Below are positions 26,313 through 35,411 of a stretch of 64,000 nucleotides of DNA, in pieces (the stretch's first letter is position 1; each line of letters opens with the position of its first letter). Source of the stretch: Pseudarthrobacter sp. L1SW (lineage in GTDB: Bacteria; Actinomycetota; Actinomycetes; Actinomycetales; Micrococcaceae); NCBI RefSeq assembly GCF_020809045.1, contig NZ_CP078079.1:310001-374000 (forward strand), read 5' to 3'. A program made the translations under genes and the position numbers. The notes under the pieces are model-generated. The model saw only the letters and a program-made list of their open reading frames with translations. It was not told the DNA's origin and searched no databases.

Positions 26313-27686
26313 CTACCCGATCAGCAGGCTCAGGGCCTCGGTCAGGTGTTCCACTTCCCGCACGGAGAAACCTGCCGGTATTGGTCCGGGGCCCGCATGG
26401 CTCGCAGGAACCACCGCGTGCGTAAACCCGAGGCGGTGGGCCTCCTGGATGCGCTGGTTGATGCCCGGAACAGGACGGACCTCGCCCGCCAGGCCCACTT
26501 CTCCAAAGGCAATGAGCCGGATGGGCAGCGGCTTGCGGGCCTTGGCCGAGGCAACGGCAAGGGCAACGGCAAGGTCCGTGGCGGGTTCGCTGAGCTTTAC
26601 TCCGCCCACCGTGGCCACGTAGGAGTCGTCCTTGTGCAGCAGTGTTCCCGCGCGCTGCTGCAGGACGGCGAGCAGCATGGACACCCGGGAACTGTCCAGG
26701 CCACTGGTTGCCCGCCGCGGCTGTGAGTTGGGGCTCTCGGCGAGCAGCGACTGCACCTCGGCCAGCAGGGGCCGCCGGCCTTCCATGGTCACGGTGATGC
26801 AGGTTCCGGAGACCGGTTCCTTGGTACGGCTGACAAAAAGCCCGCTGGGATCAGCGAGGCCTTCAATGCCGTTCTCGTTCAGGTCGAAGCAGCCGACGTC
26901 GTCGGTGGGCCCGTAGCGGTTCTTGACGGCACGAAGCAGCCGCAGCCGGGAATGGCGTTCGCCCTCAAACTGGCACACCACATCCACCAGGTGCTCCAAC
27001 AGGCGCGGCCCGGCGATGGAGCCGTCCTTGGTCACGTGGCCCACCAGCAGGGTTGTCATGTTGCGGCGCTTGGCCGCGGCAATAATGGACGCGGCAACCT
27101 CCCGGACCTGGGACACGCCCCCCGCGCTGCCGTCGACATCGGCGCTGCTGAGGGTCTGGACCGAGTCCACGATCAGGAGCCGGGGCTCGATCTTCTCCAC
27201 CTGCCCCAGCGCCTGGCCGAGGTCCGTTTCCGCGGAAAGATAGAGGGATTCGGCCACGGCGTCGATCCGCTCCGCGCGGAGCTTCACCTGCGCCGCGGAC
27301 TCTTCCCCGGTCACGTACAGCACGTCCTGGGCCGTCCGCGCGAACTTGGCGGCCACGTCCAGCAGCAGCGTGGACTTGCCGACGCCGGGCTCGCCGGCCA
27401 GCAGTATCACCGCGCCGGGGACCAGGCCGCCGCCCAGCACCCGGTCCAGTTCGTCAACGCCCGTCGGCAGGAACGCCGCCGTAGTGGCATCCACCTCGGC
27501 AATGCGGCGGGCCGGCTCTACAACTGTTGTGGCCGCCGTCGTACGCGCAACGGCGGTGCCGGTCTCCTCAACAGTGCCCCACGCCTGGCACTCGCCGCAG
27601 CGGCCCACCCATTTGACGGTGGTCCAGCCGCATTCAGCGCACTTGTAGGCGGGCGCCTTGGATGCCCGGGAAGTCTTTGTAGCCAT
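26313..27686 (-). CDS. radA: DNA repair protein RadA
   Basis: 457 residues. Zinc finger Cys16-x2-Cys19 and Cys30-x2-Cys33; Walker A GEPGVGKST (98-106); the RadA-specific KNRYG motif; a C-terminal Lon-protease-like domain. RadA processes branched recombination intermediates as a helicase. ATG 27686 is used rather than the upstream ATG at 27716 because a TAGGGT -10 lies seven bases before it, suggesting a leaderless transcript. Confidence 0.96.
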   Translation of the reverse strand: MATKTSRASKAPAYKCAECGWTTVKWVGRCGECQAWGTVEETGTAVARTTAATTVVEPARRIAEVDATTAAFLPTGVDELDRVLGGGLVPGAVILLAGEPGVGKSTLLLDVAAKFARTAQDVLYVTGEESAAQVKLRAERIDAVAESLYLSAETDLGQALGQVEKIEPRLLIVDSVQTLSSADVDGSAGGVSQVREVAASIIAAAKRRNMTTLLVGHVTKDGSIAGPRLLEHLVDVVCQFEGERHSRLRLLRAVKNRYGPTDDVGCFDLNENGIEGLADPSGLFVSRTKEPVSGTCITVTMEGRRPLLAEVQSLLAESPNSQPRRATSGLDSSRVSMLLAVLQQRAGTLLHKDDSYVATVGGVKLSEPATDLAVALAVASAKARKPLPIRLIAFGEVGLAGEVRPVPGINQRIQEAHRLGFTHAVVPASHAGPGPIPAGFSVREVEHLTEALSLLIG

Positions 27687-27693
27687 GCGTCCA

Positions 27694-27699
27694 ACCCTA
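27694..27699 (-). promoter_or_regulatory. -10 element of radA
   Basis: TAGGGT on the minus strand, 7 nt before the ATG at 27686. The spacing implies transcription starting at or next to the start codon. Confidence 0.45.
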
Positions 27700-27763
27700 G
27701 TGGCGGGCTCCGACATTCCGGGCTGCCGCCCCCTGGAGGACCCTGCCGCGTGGGCCCAGCCCC

Positions 27764-28891
27764 CTACAACGCGGGCAGCACGTCCCGGGCCTCGCGGGCG
27801 TCCATGCCCGTGGCTTCCAGCAAATCCACCATCAGCGGCCGGTAGAGCATCACCACCGTTTCGCCCTCCAGCCGCTGCACCCCCAGGAGCTTCGGATGCA
27901 GGCGCAGGGCGATCTCGCTGAGGTCCTGGCGGGCCGTGCGCATGTGGGCGCGGCGGACGCCGTCGTGCGTTTCCGCCAAGCCGAGCGAAAGCTCGTCAAT
28001 GGCGGCAGCGGTCTCCTGCAGCACCTCCGCGATGTTTTCCGTGGCCTCATCGGACAGTGCCGCGTGGTTGATGGCGCTGGTGAGGCGGCGGGCGAAGACG
28101 CGGCTGTTCCGCAGCGCAAGGTCGATGAAATCGAGCGAGCGTTCCAGCCGGTCCAGCTCGTCCCGGTGCCGGCGGTACGCGGGCGCGAGGCGTGCCACTT
28201 CGCCGGATGCGCGGAGGGAATGCCTCATCGCGTCCACCAGGGGCTGGCAGTTGCGGCCACGGACCAAGGCGTGCCAGGCCTGGGTGGAGTCGCTGTTGAT
28301 GAGGGCGTCGGCGCATTCGCGCAGCACCTCCGCCAGCTCGTGCAGGAGTTTCTGCACGTCCCTGCGGGGCTCACGGCGGGGGTCCTTCGGCGCGAGGATG
28401 GTCACCAGCAATGCGAACAGCCCGCCCACCACGGCGTCGATGCTCCGGGTGAACGGCCCGCCGGACGGTGCCGGAAGGAGCACCACCAGCAGCGACTGCA
28501 GGGCCAGCTGGGTGGTGAAGATGTTTCCGCTGTCCAGGAAGCGGGCCAGCAGGATGGAAAACAAAAGGACGACGGCGGCCTGCCAGATTCCAGCGCCCAG
28601 CCAGTGCAGGAGCAGGTCGCCCACCGCGATGCCGATGGTGCAGCCCAGGCCGACCTCCAGGACGCGCCGCAGCCGGGGTTCCCGGGAAAACCCCAAGGCG
28701 ATCAGCGAGGAGGTGGCCGCAAACAGCGGGCCGGAATGGCCCAGCACGTACTCAGCGAAGGCATAGGCGCCTACGGCGCACACGGTCATCTGGACCGCGG
28801 GGACCAGCGAGTTCCGGCTGCGGATCAGGCCGGTGCGGAAGCGGCCGCGCAGGAACCGTCTGCCTGCTGAGAGTCCTGCTGCGGGAGCCAT
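27764..28891 (-). CDS. FUSC-family membrane protein
   Basis: 375 residues. Six hydrophobic segments lie in the N-terminal half (TVCAVGAYAFAEYVLGHSGPLFAA, IALGFSREPRLRRVLEVGLG and following), and a long charged helical cytosolic domain follows. This is the fusaric acid resistance / aromatic acid exporter fold. The SREPRLRRVLEV loop is a family hallmark. The transported compound is unknown. ATG 28891 fits a TACACT -10 seven bases upstream; the longer frame begins before that promoter. Confidence 0.85.
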   Translation of the reverse strand: MAPAAGLSAGRRFLRGRFRTGLIRSRNSLVPAVQMTVCAVGAYAFAEYVLGHSGPLFAATSSLIALGFSREPRLRRVLEVGLGCTIGIAVGDLLLHWLGAGIWQAAVVLLFSILLARFLDSGNIFTTQLALQSLLVVLLPAPSGGPFTRSIDAVVGGLFALLVTILAPKDPRREPRRDVQKLLHELAEVLRECADALINSDSTQAWHALVRGRNCQPLVDAMRHSLRASGEVARLAPAYRRHRDELDRLERSLDFIDLALRNSRVFARRLTSAINHAALSDEATENIAEVLQETAAAIDELSLGLAETHDGVRRAHMRTARQDLSEIALRLHPKLLGVQRLEGETVVMLYRPLMVDLLEATGMDAREARDVLPAL

Positions 28892-28898
28892 GCCGTCC

Positions 28899-28904
28899 AG
28901 TGTA
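28899..28904 (-). promoter_or_regulatory. -10 element of the FUSC gene
   Basis: TACACT on the minus strand, 7 nt before the ATG at 28891, another leaderless-type arrangement. No ribosome site is present. Confidence 0.45.
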
Positions 28905-29007
28905 TTTGCTGCCCGGCCCCTTTCATTTCCGGTGCGCGGCGCCTTACGGCCCAACATGTGATCTGCGCAATGGTGACCGGGCATATGTAAACGAATATCC
29001 GGCCGCC

Positions 29008-29052
29008 GTTAATCCTCCGTTAACCTTGGGCAGGCAATCCCGTTACCTGCGG
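29008..29052 (+). promoter_or_regulatory. Candidate PHO box upstream of pstS
   Basis: Two adjacent 11-base units, GTTAATCCTCC (29008-29018) and GTTAACCTTGG (29019-29029), form a direct repeat of the type bound by actinobacterial PhoP. A third, GTTACCTGCGG, starts at 29042. They lie about 95-140 bases before the pstS start, indicating induction at low phosphate. Confidence 0.65.
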
Positions 29053-29147
29053 ACCCTAACTTCGATGAAGGTACAAAACGTACGCATCGCGCAACAGGGT
29101 TCTCCGTCCCTGCCCGCATATTGAAAACCCTGGAAGGGGTACATCCA

Positions 29148-30269
29148 GTGAAGGCACTCCGCTTCGGCCGCCACGCGGCTATCGCTGTTCTCGCAGCCGG
29201 CGCTCTCGCGCTTACCTCCTGCGGTTCAGACAACGCCACGAACACCTCGCCCACCGGCAACCAGGCGCCCGCAGGCCCCAAGGTCACCGGCACCCTGACC
29301 GGCATCGGCGCATCCTCCACGGGTGCGGCCATGGACGCGTGGAAGGCAGGCTTCGCTTCCGCAAACCAGGGCGCCACCGTGCAGTACTCCCCGGACGGCT
29401 CCGGCGCAGGCCGCAAGGCCATCATCGACGGCTCGGCCCAGTTCGCCGGTTCCGACGCCTACCTCAAGGACGAAGAGCTCGAGGCTTCCAAGGCTGTCTG
29501 CGGTCCCGAGGGCGCCATCAACATCCCGGTTTACATCTCCCCGATCGCCGTGGCCTTCAACCTTCCCGGCATCACCGAGCTGAAGCTGGACGCAGCTACC
29601 GTGGCCAAAATCTTCCGCGGCGAAATCGCCAAGTGGAACGATCCCGCCATCGCCGCCCTGAACGAGGGCGTCACCCTGCCGGACCTCAAGGTCACCCCCG
29701 TGAACCGCTCGGATGACTCCGGCACCACCACCAACTTCACCGATTACCTGGCGTCGGCCGCACCCGAGGTCTGGACGGACAAGGCCGCCGGCATCTGGCC
29801 TGCAGCCCTGCAGGGCGAGAACGCCAAGGGCACCTCCGGCGTTGTCAAGACCGTCACCGACACCCCCGGCGCCGTGACCTACGCTGATGACTCAGCCGTG
29901 GGCGGCAAGCTCGGCACCGCCTCCATCAAGGTGGGCGAGGACTTCGTCAAGATCTCCGCCGACGCCGCAGCCAAGGCCGTCGAGGCAGGCAAGGCCGTTG
30001 AGGGCCGTTCAGCCAACGACGTCGCCATCAAGCTGGACCGCAAGACCACCGCCTCGGGTGCATACCCGGTGGTGCTGGTTTCCTACCACATTGTCTGCAG
30101 CGCGTACGACAAGCAGGAAACCGTTGACCTGGTCAAGGCCTTCGAAAACTACGTAGTCTCCGAGGAAGGCCAGCAGGCCGCCGCGGATTCCGCCAAGTCG
30201 GCCCCGCTTTCCTCTACTCTTGCAGAGAAGGCAGCCGCGGCTATCGACTCCATCAAGGTCAAGTCCTAA
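29148..30269 (+). CDS. pstS: Phosphate ABC transporter substrate-binding lipoprotein PstS
   Basis: 373 residues. Signal peptide with lipobox LTSC (Cys25). The mature protein has the phosphate-binding pattern GIGASSTGAAMDAW, DGSGAGRKAIIDGSAQFAGSD in two parts, and RSDDSGTTTNFTDYL. It captures phosphate outside the membrane for PstCAB. GTG 29148 is preferred, with GGAAGGGG nine bases ahead, over the TTG at 29121. A very stable hairpin follows the gene, typical of pst operons in which the binding protein is made in excess. Confidence 0.95.
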   Translation: MKALRFGRHAAIAVLAAGALALTSCGSDNATNTSPTGNQAPAGPKVTGTLTGIGASSTGAAMDAWKAGFASANQGATVQYSPDGSGAGRKAIIDGSAQFAGSDAYLKDEELEASKAVCGPEGAINIPVYISPIAVAFNLPGITELKLDAATVAKIFRGEIAKWNDPAIAALNEGVTLPDLKVTPVNRSDDSGTTTNFTDYLASAAPEVWTDKAAGIWPAALQGENAKGTSGVVKTVTDTPGAVTYADDSAVGGKLGTASIKVGEDFVKISADAAAKAVEAGKAVEGRSANDVAIKLDRKTTASGAYPVVLVSYHIVCSAYDKQETVDLVKAFENYVVSEEGQQAAADSAKSAPLSSTLAEKAAAAIDSIKVKS

Positions 30270-30287
30270 TAACCGCTCTGAAACCGG

Positions 30288-30320
30288 GTTCCCCGCCTGC
30301 CGAAAGGCAGTGCGGGGAAC
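30288..30320 (+). other. Intercistronic hairpin between pstS and pstC
   Basis: A 14-bp stem (30288-30301 with 30306-30320, one bulged T) is closed by a GAAA tetraloop. There is no T-tract. Best read as a 3' mRNA stabiliser or partial terminator that raises pstS over pstCAB. Confidence 0.7.
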
Positions 30321-30375
30321 TTGGCTTTGGACAGCACATCTTTCCTGAATCAGCTACCGACCGAAGGGCCGTCGA

Positions 30376-31308
30376 ATGACCGCCACCCCCCTGACAAGTA
30401 CCCAGGGCGCCGGGCGCGCCGGGGACAAAATCTTCTCGGGCGCCGCGCTGGCCGCCGGCTGCCTCATTCTTGCCGTCCTCTTCGGCGTCGCACTCTTCCT
30501 GGTTGTTCAGGCAATCCCCGCCCTGACGGCGCCGGCCGACGAAATCCAGGGCGGTGCGGGCTTCTTCGCCTACATCTGGCCGATCGTAATCGGCACGCTC
30601 ATCGCAGCGGTCATCGCCCTGGTCATCGCCACGCCCATCGCCATCGGCGTCGCCCTGTTCATCTCGCACTTCGCCCCCCGCGGACTCGCTTCCGGCCTGG
30701 GCTACGTGGTGGACCTGCTGGCCGCCATCCCGTCCGTCATTTACGGCGCTTGGGGTGCGGCCTTCCTGGCCCAGGAAATCTCGCCCGCCTACAACTGGCT
30801 CGCCGCCAACATGGGCTGGCTGCCGATCTTCCAGGGCCCGGCCTCCGCAACCGGCAAGACCATCCTCACCGCAGGAATCGTCCTGTCCGTGATGGTCCTG
30901 CCCATCATCACTTCCCTGTCCCGCGAAATCTTCCTCCAGACCCCCAAGCTGCATGAGGAAGCCGCGCTCGCCCTGGGCGCCACGCGCTGGGAAATGATCA
31001 AGATGTCCGTCCTGCCATTCGCACGGCCCGGCATCATCAGCGCCGTCATGCTGGGCCTGGGCCGTGCCCTCGGCGAGACCATGGCCGTTGCCCTGGTGCT
31101 CTCCTCCGGCGCCCTCACCGCCAGCCTGATCCAGTCCGGCAACCAGACCATCGCCGCGGAAATCGCCCTGAACTTCCCGGAGGCCAGCGGGCTCAAGGTC
31201 AGCACCCTGATCGCCGCCGGCCTGGTCCTCTTCGTCATCACCCTGGCCGTGAACATGATCGCGCGCTGGATCATCACCCGGCACAAAGAATTCTCGGGAG
31301 CCAACTAA
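30376..31308 (+). CDS. pstC: Phosphate ABC transporter permease PstC
   Basis: 310 residues, six predicted membrane helices. The binding-protein-dependent permease EAA loop reads EEAALALGATRWEMIKMSVLPFARPGI. LLAAIPSVIYGAWG is the conserved PstC segment. Pairs with PstA to form the membrane channel. The ATG follows GAAGGG. The stop codon is followed directly by the pstA ATG. Confidence 0.95.
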   Translation: MTATPLTSTQGAGRAGDKIFSGAALAAGCLILAVLFGVALFLVVQAIPALTAPADEIQGGAGFFAYIWPIVIGTLIAAVIALVIATPIAIGVALFISHFAPRGLASGLGYVVDLLAAIPSVIYGAWGAAFLAQEISPAYNWLAANMGWLPIFQGPASATGKTILTAGIVLSVMVLPIITSLSREIFLQTPKLHEEAALALGATRWEMIKMSVLPFARPGIISAVMLGLGRALGETMAVALVLSSGALTASLIQSGNQTIAAEIALNFPEASGLKVSTLIAAGLVLFVITLAVNMIARWIITRHKEFSGAN

Positions 31309-32421
31309 ATGACCTCCACGCTTACCCCTGTGCGCAGCAAGCGCTCGGCCCTCACCAAGGGCCAGTTGCCCAAGTATGCGCCGTACGTCGTCCTGGCCGC
31401 CGCGCTGATCCTGGGTGCTGCCATCATGGCCCTGGTGGGCTTCAACCCCGTCGGCTGGGGCATCGTCTCGGCGTTGCTGTTTGCCATCGGCTTGGTCTCC
31501 TGGAGCGGAGCCGTGGAAGGCTCCCGCAAGGCGAAGGACAAGCTGGCCACCTGCCTGGTGGTGGGGTCCTTCCTGATCGCACTGCTGCCCCTCATCTCTG
31601 TGATCTGGACGGTGCTGGTCAACGGCGTCCCCGGACTCCTCAACCCGGGATTCCTCACAAGGTCAATGAACGGCGTCACCGGTGTCTATGACAACCGTGC
31701 CGTAGAGGAAGGCGCCCCGGTCCTGGGCGGCATCTACCACGCCCTTATCGGCACCATCCAGATCACCGTCCTGGCCACGGTCATCTCGGTGCCGGTGGGC
31801 CTCCTGACCGCCATCTACCTGGTGGAGTACGGCAACGACGGCCGCCTGGCCCGCGCCATTACGTTCTTCGTTGACGTGATGACAGGCATTCCGTCCATCG
31901 TGGCAGGCCTCTTTGCCGCGGCCTTCTTCTTCGCCGTCGTGGGCCCCGGCACCAAGACCGGCGCCGTTGCCGCCGTCGCGCTTTCCGTGCTCATGATCCC
32001 CGTGGTGGTGCGTTCCAGCGAGGAAATGCTCAAGATCGTTCCCAATGAACTGCGCGAAGCCGCGTACGCCCTGGGCGTGCGCAAGTGGAGGACCATCGTC
32101 AAGGTTGTCATTCCGACGGCGATTTCCGGCATTGCCTCGGGCGTCACCCTGGCGATCGCACGCGTCATCGGTGAGACGGCGCCCATCCTGGTCACCGCGG
32201 GCTTCGCCACCAGCATCAACTCCAACGTGTTCAGCGGCTGGATGGCTTCGCTGCCCACGTTCATCTACACCCAGATCCTGAACCCCACCTCGCCGGCCAA
32301 CCCGGACCCGTCATCCCAGCGCGCCTGGGGCGCAGCCCTGGTGCTGATCATCCTGGTGATGGTCCTCAACCTTGGCGCCCGGCTGATCGCCCGGATCTTT
32401 GCCCCCAAGACGGGCCGCTGA
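31309..32421 (+). CDS. pstA: Phosphate ABC transporter permease PstA
   Basis: 370 residues, longer than E. coli PstA because of an N-terminal extension with two extra hydrophobic segments, which is usual in actinobacteria. The EAA loop is REAAYALGVRKWRTIVKVVIPTA, and TGIPSIVAGLFA is conserved. Starts at the base after the pstC stop, so translation is coupled. Confidence 0.94.
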   Translation: MTSTLTPVRSKRSALTKGQLPKYAPYVVLAAALILGAAIMALVGFNPVGWGIVSALLFAIGLVSWSGAVEGSRKAKDKLATCLVVGSFLIALLPLISVIWTVLVNGVPGLLNPGFLTRSMNGVTGVYDNRAVEEGAPVLGGIYHALIGTIQITVLATVISVPVGLLTAIYLVEYGNDGRLARAITFFVDVMTGIPSIVAGLFAAAFFFAVVGPGTKTGAVAAVALSVLMIPVVVRSSEEMLKIVPNELREAAYALGVRKWRTIVKVVIPTAISGIASGVTLAIARVIGETAPILVTAGFATSINSNVFSGWMASLPTFIYTQILNPTSPANPDPSSQRAWGAALVLIILVMVLNLGARLIARIFAPKTGR

Positions 32422-32501
32422 CCGCTTCCAGCCCTCGTCCCTTCCGGTCCTACCCGCCGGAACCTAGACTTCAATTCATACCCAGTTAGTGAAGGAACAC
32501 C

Positions 32502-33281
32502 ATGTCTAAGCGCATCGACGTCAAGGACCTGAACGTGTACTACGGCGATTTCCTCGCCGTGGAGGACGTCACCATCAACATCGAGGCCAAGTCCGTCACC
32601 GCGTTCATCGGACCCTCGGGCTGCGGAAAGTCGACCTTCCTGCGCACGCTGAACCGCATGCACGAGGTCCTCCCCGGCGCGCGCGTGGAGGGTGAGGTCC
32701 TGCTGGACGGGGACAACCTGTACGGCCCGGGCGTGGACCCCGTGACCGTACGCTCGCAGATCGGCATGGTGTTCCAGCGGCCCAACCCGTTCCCCACCAT
32801 GTCCATCCGGGACAATGTGCTGGCCGGCGTGAAGCTGAACAACAAGAAGATCTCCAAGGGCGAGGCCGACGTCCTGGTGGAACGCTCGCTGAAGGGTGCC
32901 AACCTGTGGAACGAGGTCAAGGACCGCCTTGAGAAGCCCGGCTCGGGCCTCTCCGGCGGACAGCAGCAGCGACTCTGCATTGCCCGTGCCATCGCCGTGG
33001 AGCCGCAGGTGATCCTCATGGACGAGCCGTGTTCGGCACTGGACCCCATCTCCACGCTGGCCATTGAGGACCTCATCAACGAGCTCAAGGACCAGTACAC
33101 GGTGGTGATCGTGACGCACAACATGCAGCAGGCAGCCCGCGTCTCGGACCGCACCGCTTTCTTCAACATCGCAGGCACCGGCAAGCCCGGCAAGCTGATC
33201 GAGGTCGGGGACACGCATACCATCTTCAGCAACCCCACCCAGAAGGCCACCGAGGACTACGTCTCGGGCCGGTTCGGATAA
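32502..33281 (+). CDS. pstB: Phosphate ABC transporter ATP-binding protein PstB
   Basis: 259 residues. Walker [10 protein letters not shown], signature [14 protein letters not shown], Walker [14 protein letters not shown] and the switch His in [14 protein letters not shown]. Energises phosphate import through PstCA. GAAGGAA precedes the ATG. An 80-nt gap separates it from pstA, with room for a minor promoter. A strong terminator follows. No phoU is directly downstream. Confidence 0.96.
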   Translation: MSKRIDVKDLNVYYGDFLAVEDVTINIEAKSVTAFIGPSGCGKSTFLRTLNRMHEVLPGARVEGEVLLDGDNLYGPGVDPVTVRSQIGMVFQRPNPFPTMSIRDNVLAGVKLNNKKISKGEADVLVERSLKGANLWNEVKDRLEKPGSGLSGGQQQRLCIARAIAVEPQVILMDEPCSALDPISTLAIEDLINELKDQYTVVIVTHNMQQAARVSDRTAFFNIAGTGKPGKLIEVGDTHTIFSNPTQKATEDYVSGRFG

Positions 33282-33308
33282 CCCGCTGGTTTTGGCCCAC
33301 GCGCCCCG

Positions 33309-33341
33309 CAGCCCGAGCAGGAATCCTTCCTGCTCGGGCTG
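33309..33341 (+). terminator. Terminator of the pst operon
   Basis: A perfect 15-bp stem (33309-33323 with 33327-33341) with a 3-nt loop, 27 nt after the pstB stop. It lacks a long T-run but is very stable. Confidence 0.7.
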
Positions 33342-33451
33342 TCTGCTGCAGCAGAGAAGTCGTGCAAAAAGTGGTGGCGATGACTGGCGGTATTTAGTAC
33401 GCTTGGCTAGATACTTTGGGAACTAGTAAATAGAAGACTCAGGAGTTTTCC

Positions 33452-33715
33452 TTGACGCAGATGGCAAACGGCCTTCGGGTCCATCATCCCAACGGGCCTG
33501 AAACCTGCGCCGATGGGGAGCACCTCTCCGCCGTGTGGCGCACCAGTTCCTATCTGGAAAGCATCCAGTGGGAACTCGATGCCGCCCACGAGTCCCTTAG
33601 GCAGGCAGTGCGGCAGGCCGCCAGTTCCGGCGTGGACCACGGTGCACTCCTCCAGGCGGCCAACCTGACGTCCGAGGAACTGGAAGCGGCCCTGCTGGAC
33701 GCCCCGCGCGCCTGA
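33452..33715 (+). CDS. Small hypothetical protein
   Basis: 87 residues, predicted mostly helical (YLESIQWELDAAHESLRQAVRQAA, LTSEELEAALLDAP). The TTG at 33452 is chosen because AGGAG lies six bases ahead; ATG 33461 would be 15 bases from it. No domain is recognised. It sits alone between the pst operon and the convergent gene at 33782. Confidence 0.6.
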   Translation: MTQMANGLRVHHPNGPETCADGEHLSAVWRTSSYLESIQWELDAAHESLRQAVRQAASSGVDHGALLQAANLTSEELEAALLDAPRA

Positions 33716-33781
33716 GCCGGCGCCGGACCGCCTGGCCCGCCTGGCCAGCAAGGGCTTCAGCGTCCGGGCCGTCGGCGGCTG

Positions 33782-34189
33782 CTAGTCCGGGATTTCAAGC
33801 TGGAAGCCGCACCGGCAGCGCATGACCTTGGTGGGCAGCGAGACAACGTTCAGTCCTCCTCCGCCGTTGCTGCTGCGGTAGCTGAGCCGTTCGATCTCGA
33901 ACGCGGCTTCCTCCATGGGGAACCCGCAGTGGATGTAATCGTCCCCGAAGAGGATGACCTGGGCCATCCAGCGCACCTGGTGCAGCGCTGCGGCCACATC
34001 CCGTGCATAAGCGAGGTGTTCCTGGAACAGGCCGCAGTCATTGCAGGTGTACGCGGCAAGGACCAGGTCCCCGTTGGCCGCGCCCACCGACCTGATGGCG
34101 TGGATGGTCAGTTCATGTTCGGTTCCGCAGGTTTCGCAACGGAGCCGCCGGGGCTGTGGCAGGGAATGCCGGGAATCCGATCTGGACAT
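33782..34189 (-). CDS. Zinc-ribbon-like hypothetical protein
   Basis: 135 residues with three CxxC-type motifs: CETCG (about residue 18), CNDCG (about 49) and CRCG near the C-terminus (about 127), which probably bind zinc. The middle part (ALHQVRWMAQVILFGDDYIHCGFPMEEAAFEIERL) is not recognised. Function unknown. About 207 nt without features separate it from the pit gene. Confidence 0.6.
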   Translation of the reverse strand: MSRSDSRHSLPQPRRLRCETCGTEHELTIHAIRSVGAANGDLVLAAYTCNDCGLFQEHLAYARDVAAALHQVRWMAQVILFGDDYIHCGFPMEEAAFEIERLSYRSSNGGGGLNVVSLPTKVMRCRCGFQLEIPD

Positions 34190-34396
34190 GATGCCTGGTC
34201 TTTTCCGCGTGGTGCGTCCATGCCGCCGGATGCTGCAGCGGCTATCCGCGGCCGTGCACCCGGCGGCGGATGTCAGGACCCTGGCAACTTGCGCTGTAAC
34301 CGCGAAATTCCGGGGACCTACTTTCGAATCTACGGCACGGTCAACGGCCTGTATAGGGGAAGCGAAGCCTTGCAGGAAGCCGAGCAGGCGCCGGGT

Positions 34397-35410
34397 TCAG
34401 CGGGCCACCGGAGTGAGTGCCAGGGCCAGCACGAATGCCAGCGCGGCCGTAACCGCCGGGGTGAGGATCCAAAGCCCCACGATCCGGATCACCAATTTCC
34501 GGTTGGTCACGGAAAAGTGCTGGTTCTCTCCGGCGCCGAGGACGGCCGATGTGACGGTGTGCGTGGTGGACAGCGGCCAGTGAAGCCCGATTGCACCCAC
34601 AAAAAGCATCACCGCGCTGAAGATCTGGGCCACGGAGCCCCGCAGCGGGTCCACCCTGGTGATCTTGTAACCGATGGTGTGCGAGATCCGCCAGCCCCCG
34701 AACATGGTCCCGGCAGCTATCATCACCGCCGTCACCACCATCACCCACAGGGGCATGGCGCCGCCGTCGGAATACCCTGCTGCCAGCAGCGCCAGCAGGA
34801 GCACGGCGCTCACCCGCTGCCCGTCCTGCACACCGTGCCCAAAAGCCACCGCCCCGGCCGCCACGGCCTGGCTTCGGCGGAAGCGGTGGTTGACCACGTT
34901 GGGCTGGGTGTACCGTGCCGCCCATGTGGCCGGATAAACCAGCAGGAATGAGCCGCTGTAAGCGACAAGCGGGGACAGTACCAGCGGAAGCACCACCTGG
35001 AAGAGCAAGGATTGGTCCACGCCTCCAACGCCGGTTCCGCCCACTGCAAGGCTGGCCAGCCCGGCACCGGCAAGGCCGCCCACCAGGGCGTGGGTGGACG
35101 AGGCGGGAATGCCCCGCCACCACAGCAGGATTCCCCAGGCGCAGGCACTCGCCAGCCCGGCCACCAGGATGCTGAGGCCCTCGGGCCCCGGGGGAAGGCT
35201 GATCCAGGCCCGGCTGATGGCCACCGCCAGGCCGGCGCTTACCAGGGCGCCAAGGAAGTTGAAGAAGGCCGCCAGGAGGACCGCCACACTGGGTGTGAGT
35301 GCCCTGGTGCGGACGGCAAGCGCAACGGAGGTGGACGCGTCGCGAAAGCCGTTGAGGAATGCGAACGCCGCGGACAACAGGACCACCAGGCCGAAAATGA
35401 GCGGCGTCAC
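34397..35410 (-). CDS. Inorganic phosphate transporter, Pit family
   Basis: 337 residues with about 10 membrane helices. The PHO4/Pit duplication is visible: GFRDASTSVALAVRTRALTP in the first half and IGLHWPLSTTHTVTSAVLGAG in the second. A low-affinity, proton-coupled carrier for metal-phosphate complexes. The GTG start lies one base after the stop of the DUF47 gene, so the two form an operon. Confidence 0.9.
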   Translation of the reverse strand: MTPLIFGLVVLLSAAFAFLNGFRDASTSVALAVRTRALTPSVAVLLAAFFNFLGALVSAGLAVAISRAWISLPPGPEGLSILVAGLASACAWGILLWWRGIPASSTHALVGGLAGAGLASLAVGGTGVGGVDQSLLFQVVLPLVLSPLVAYSGSFLLVYPATWAARYTQPNVVNHRFRRSQAVAAGAVAFGHGVQDGQRVSAVLLLALLAAGYSDGGAMPLWVMVVTAVMIAAGTMFGGWRISHTIGYKITRVDPLRGSVAQIFSAVMLFVGAIGLHWPLSTTHTVTSAVLGAGENQHFSVTNRKLVIRIVGLWILTPAVTAALAFVLALALTPVAR

Positions 35411-35411
35411 C

